Origin: Stomorhina lunata
Lineage: Eukaryota > Arthropoda > Insecta > Diptera > Rhiniidae
Reading direction: 5' to 3'
Length of the DNA: 64,000 nt
Assembly: GCA_933228675.1 (NCBI GenBank)
Contig: OW121740.1
Span: 154,801,273 to 154,865,272 of the forward strand
The first letter of the stretch is position 1. Each line of letters begins with the position of its first letter. The position numbers and the translations under genes were made by a program. This document shows, piece after piece, positions 60,506 through 64,000 of this stretch. The notes beneath the pieces are model-generated. The model was not told the DNA's origin. It made no database searches and saw only the letters and a program-made list of their open reading frames with translations.

Positions 60506-63500
60506 TCGCAACTAAGGAAATTTTTCAAAAATTTCCTATTTTTATAGGAAATTTTTCAAAAATTTCCTATTTTTATAGGAAATTTTTCAAAAATTTCCTA
60601 TGAAATTTTTCAAAAATTCCTAGGAAATTCAAAAATTTCCTATTTTTATAGGAAATTTTTCAAAAATTTCCTATTTTAATAGGAAATTTTTCAAAAATTT
60701 ACTATTTTTATAGGAAATTTTTCAAAAATTTCCTATTTTTATAGGAAATTTTTCAAAAACTTCCTATTTTTATAGGAAATTTTTCAAAAATTTCCTATTT
60801 TTATAGAAAAATTTTCAAAAATTTCCTATTTTTATAGGAAATTTTTCAAAAATTTACTATTTTTATAGGAAATTTTTCAAAAATTTACTATTTTTATAGG
60901 AAATTTTTCAAAAATTTCCTATTTTTATAGGAAATTTTTCAAAAACTTCCTATTTTTATAGGAAATTTTTCAAAAATTTCCTATTTTTATAGAAAAATTT
61001 TCAAAAATTTCCTATTTTTATAGGAAATTTTTCAAAAATTTCCTATTTTTATAGGAAATTTTTCAAAAATTTCCTATTTTTATAGGAAATTTTTCAAAAA
61101 TTTCCTATTTTTATAGGAAATTTTTCAAAAATTTCCTATTTTTATAGGAAATTTTTCAAAAATTTCCTATTTTTATAAGAAATTTTTCAAAAATTTCCTA
61201 TTTTTATAGGAAATTTTTCAAAAATTTCCTATTTTTATAGGAAATTTTTCAAAAATTTCCTATTTTTATAGGAAATTTTTCAAAAATTTCCTATTTTTAT
61301 AGGAAATTTTTCAAAAATTTCCTATTTTTATAGGAAATTTTTCAAAAATTTCCTATTTTTATAGGAAATTTTTCAAAAATTTCCTATTTTTATAGGAAAT
61401 TTTTCAAAAATTTCCTATTTTTATAGGAAATTTTTCAAAAATTTCCTATTTTTATAGGAAATTTTTCAAAAATTTCCTATTTTTATAGGAAATTTTTCAA
61501 AAATTTCCTATTTTTATAGGAAATTTTACAAAAATTTCCTATTTTTATAGGAAATTTTTCAAAAATTTCCTATTTTTATAGGAAATTTTTCAAAAATTTC
61601 CTATTTTTATAGGAAATTTTTCAAAAATTTCCTATTTTTATAGGAAATTTTTCAAAAATTTCCTATTTTTATAGGAAATTTTTCAAAAATTTCCTATTTT
61701 TATAGGAAATTTTTCAAAAATTTCCTATTTTTATAGGAAATTTTTCAAAAATTTCCTATTTTTATAGGAAATTTTTCAAAAATTTCCTATTTTTATAGGA
61801 AATTTTTCAAAAATTTCCTATTTTTATAGGAAATTTTTCAAAAATTTCCTATTTTTATAGGAAATTTTTCAAAAATTTCCTATTTTTATAGGAAATTTTT
61901 CAAAAATTTCCTATTTTTATAGGAAATTTTTCAAAAATTTCCTATTTTTATAGGAAATTTTTCAAAAATTTCCTATTTTTATAGGAAATTTTTCAAAAAT
62001 TTCCTATTTTTATAGGAAATTTTTCAAAAATTTCCTATTTTTATAGGAAATTTTTCAAAAATTTCCTATTTTTATAGGAAATTTTTCAAAAATTTCCTAT
62101 TTTTATAGGAAATTTTTCAAAAATTTCCTATTTTTATAGGAAATTTTTCAAAAATTTCCTATTTTATAGGAAATTTTTCAAAAATTTATTATTTTTATAG
62201 GAAATTTTTCAAAAATTTATTATTTTTATAGGAAATTTTTCAAAAATTTCCCATTTTTATAGGAAATTTTTCAAAAATTTACTATTTTTAAAGGAAATTT
62301 TTCAAAAATGTCCTATTTTTATAGGAACTTTTTCAAAAATTTCCTATTTTTATAGGAAATTTTTCAAAAATTTCCTATTTTTATAGGAAATTTTTCAAAA
62401 ATTTCCTATTTTTATAGGAAATTTTTCAAAAATTTCCTATTTTTATAGGAAATTTTTCAAAAATTTCCTTTTTTTTATAGGAAATTTTTCAAAAATTTCC
62501 TATTTTTATAGGAAATTTTTCAAAAATTTCCTTTTTTTTTATAGGAAATTTTTCAAAAATTTCCTTTTTTTATAGAAAATTTTTCAAAAATTTCCTATTT
62601 TTATAGGAAATTTTTCAAAAATTTCCTATTTTGATAGGAAATTTTTCAAAAATTTTCTTATTTTTATAGGAAATTTTTCAAAAATTTCCTATTTTTATAG
62701 GAAATTTTTCAAAAATTTCCTATTTTTATAGGAAATTTTTCAAAAATTTCCTATTTTTATAGGAAATTTTTAAAAAAATTCGTATTTTTATAGGAAACTT
62801 TTCAAAAATTTCATATTTTTATAGGAAATTTTTCAAAAATTTCCTATTTTTATAGGAAATTTTTCAAAAATTTCCTATTTTTATAGGAAATTTTTCAAAA
62901 ATTTCCTATTTTTAAAGGAAATATTTCAAAAATTTCCTATTTTTATAAGAAATTTTTCAAAAATTTCCTATTTTTATAAGAAATTTTTCAAAAATTTCCT
63001 ATCTTTATAGGAAATTTTTCAAAAATTTCCTATTTTAAAAGGAAATTTTTCAAAAATTTCCTATTTTTAAAGGAAAATTTTCAAAAATTTCCTATTTTTA
63101 AAGGAAATTTTTCAAAAATTTCCTATTTTTAAAGGAAATTTTTCAAAAATTTCCTATTTTTAAAGGAAATTTTTCAAAAATTTCCTATTTTTAAAGGAAA
63201 TTTTTCAAAAAATTCCTTTTTTTATAGGAAACTCTTCAAAAATTTCCTATTTTTATAGGAAATTTTTAAAAAATTTCCTATTTTTATAGGAAATATTTCA
63301 AAAGTTTCCTATTTTTATAGGAAATTTTTCAAAAATTTCCTATTTTTGTAGGAAATTTTTCAAAAATTTCCTATTTTTATAGGAAATTTTTCAAAAATTT
63401 CCTATTTTTATAGGAAATTTTTCAAAAATTTCCTATTTTTAAAGGAAATTTTTCAAAAATTTCCTATTTTTAAAGGAAATTTTTCAAAAATTTCCTATTT

Positions 63501-64000
63501 TTAAAGGAAATTTTTCAAAAATTTCCTATTTTTAAAGGAAATTTTTCAAAAATTTCCTATTTTTAAAGGAAATTTTTCAAAAATTTCCTATTTTTATAAG
63601 AAATTTTTCAAAAATTTCCTATTTTTATAAGAAATTTTTCAAAAATTTTCTATTTTCATAGGAAATTTATCAAAAAATTTCCTATTTTTTTATAGGAAAG
63701 TTATCAAAAATTTCCTATTTTTATAGGAAATGTTTCAAAAATTTCCTATTTTCATAGGAAATGTTTCAAAAATTTCCTATTTTCATAGGAAATTTATCAA
63801 AAATTTCCTATTTTTTTATAGGAAAGTTATCAAAAATTTCCTATTTTTATAGGAAATGTTTCAAAAATTTCCTATTTTAATCGGAAATTTTTCAAAAATT
63901 TTTGATTAAAATAGGAAATTTTTATAGGAAATTTTTCAAAAATTTCCTATTTTAAAAATTTCTTTTTTTTTAGGAAATGTTTCAAATATTTCCTTTTTTG
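60506..64000 (-). repeat. Minisatellite 4e: homogeneous 31-bp array, M orientation, runs off the window
   Basis: Same monomer as 39.6-47.3 kb but in reverse complement: CCTATTTTTATAGG joined to arms GGAAATTTTT and AAAAATTTCC around a single C. About 112 units up to the window end. A left-edge break (60597-60630) and a subfamily with TTTTTAAAGG (about 63,020-63,590) mark internal structure. TTTATCAAAAATTTCC variants recur near 63,665-63,830. Confidence 0.98.

Overview
The window is AT-rich eukaryotic non-coding DNA, almost certainly from a dipteran and plausibly a calyptrate fly. The best evidence is several copies of an element that resembles the INE-1/DINE-1 (mini-me) Helentron-associated repeats of flies. 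They share the hairpin terminus with TATACCC...GGGTATA, a GTCY-rich core (ATGTCCGTCCGTCTG), and the opposite end CGACTATAGCG...CTTACTTGTTTTTTAT. I found no gene I can defend: no recognisable protein domain, no tRNA or rRNA, and no exon series. The longest open frames are shadows of 30-bp tandem repeats or of a GTCT microsatellite. The stretch looks like a giant intron or a heterochromatin-like intergenic region, and I cannot tell which.

Layout, left part (1-28.3 kb). This is a nest of transposable-element remains. There are DINE-like copies at 1-670, 4178-4980, 11831-13082, 14952-15652, 22043-22712, 25372-26165 and 26913-27713. A second, related family forms fold-back composites at 5271-7400 and 19658-21295; the latter carries a 0.4-kb GTCT microsatellite. 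A hAT-like non-autonomous element (terminus CAGGGACC, 8-bp target duplication CTTTTACA) lies at 23787-25028, with relatives at 5782-6480 and 8283-10630. A 620-bp solo LTR with an ATAT target duplication sits inside the DINE copy at 11.9 kb. There are also a near-perfect palindromic MITE at 13084-13227, a Helitron-like element at about 17.5-18.9 kb, and a TA-flanked TIR element at 26608-28303 that contains a nested DINE copy. A hammerhead-ribozyme-like core lies at 13335-13390.

Middle and right (29.5-64 kb). This part is dominated by tandem arrays with 31-bp monomers. One monomer family occupies 29.5-32.7, 33.5-34.8, 35.4-38.0, 39.4-47.3 and 60.5-64.0 kb in both orientations. A second family (core GTCAACTTTTCTATAGAAA) occupies 52.6-56.3 and 57.9-59.7 kb. 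With the 30-31-bp arrays at 1.1-3.1, 8.6-10.6 and 13.7-14.0 kb, the window holds five sequence-distinct minisatellites with nearly the same period (about three helical turns) and a common palindromic TATAG-type core.

How it fits together: the 57.9-59.7 kb array is bounded on both sides by DINE-like termini, and the 8.3-10.6 kb array lies inside a hAT-like fold-back element. The sequence therefore suggests that mobile elements carried or seeded short tandem repeats, which then expanded by unequal exchange (higher-order repeats of about 0.7, 1.46 and 2.25 kb are visible) into satellite-scale arrays. This is the most interesting system in the window. It is genome-architectural rather than protein-coding.
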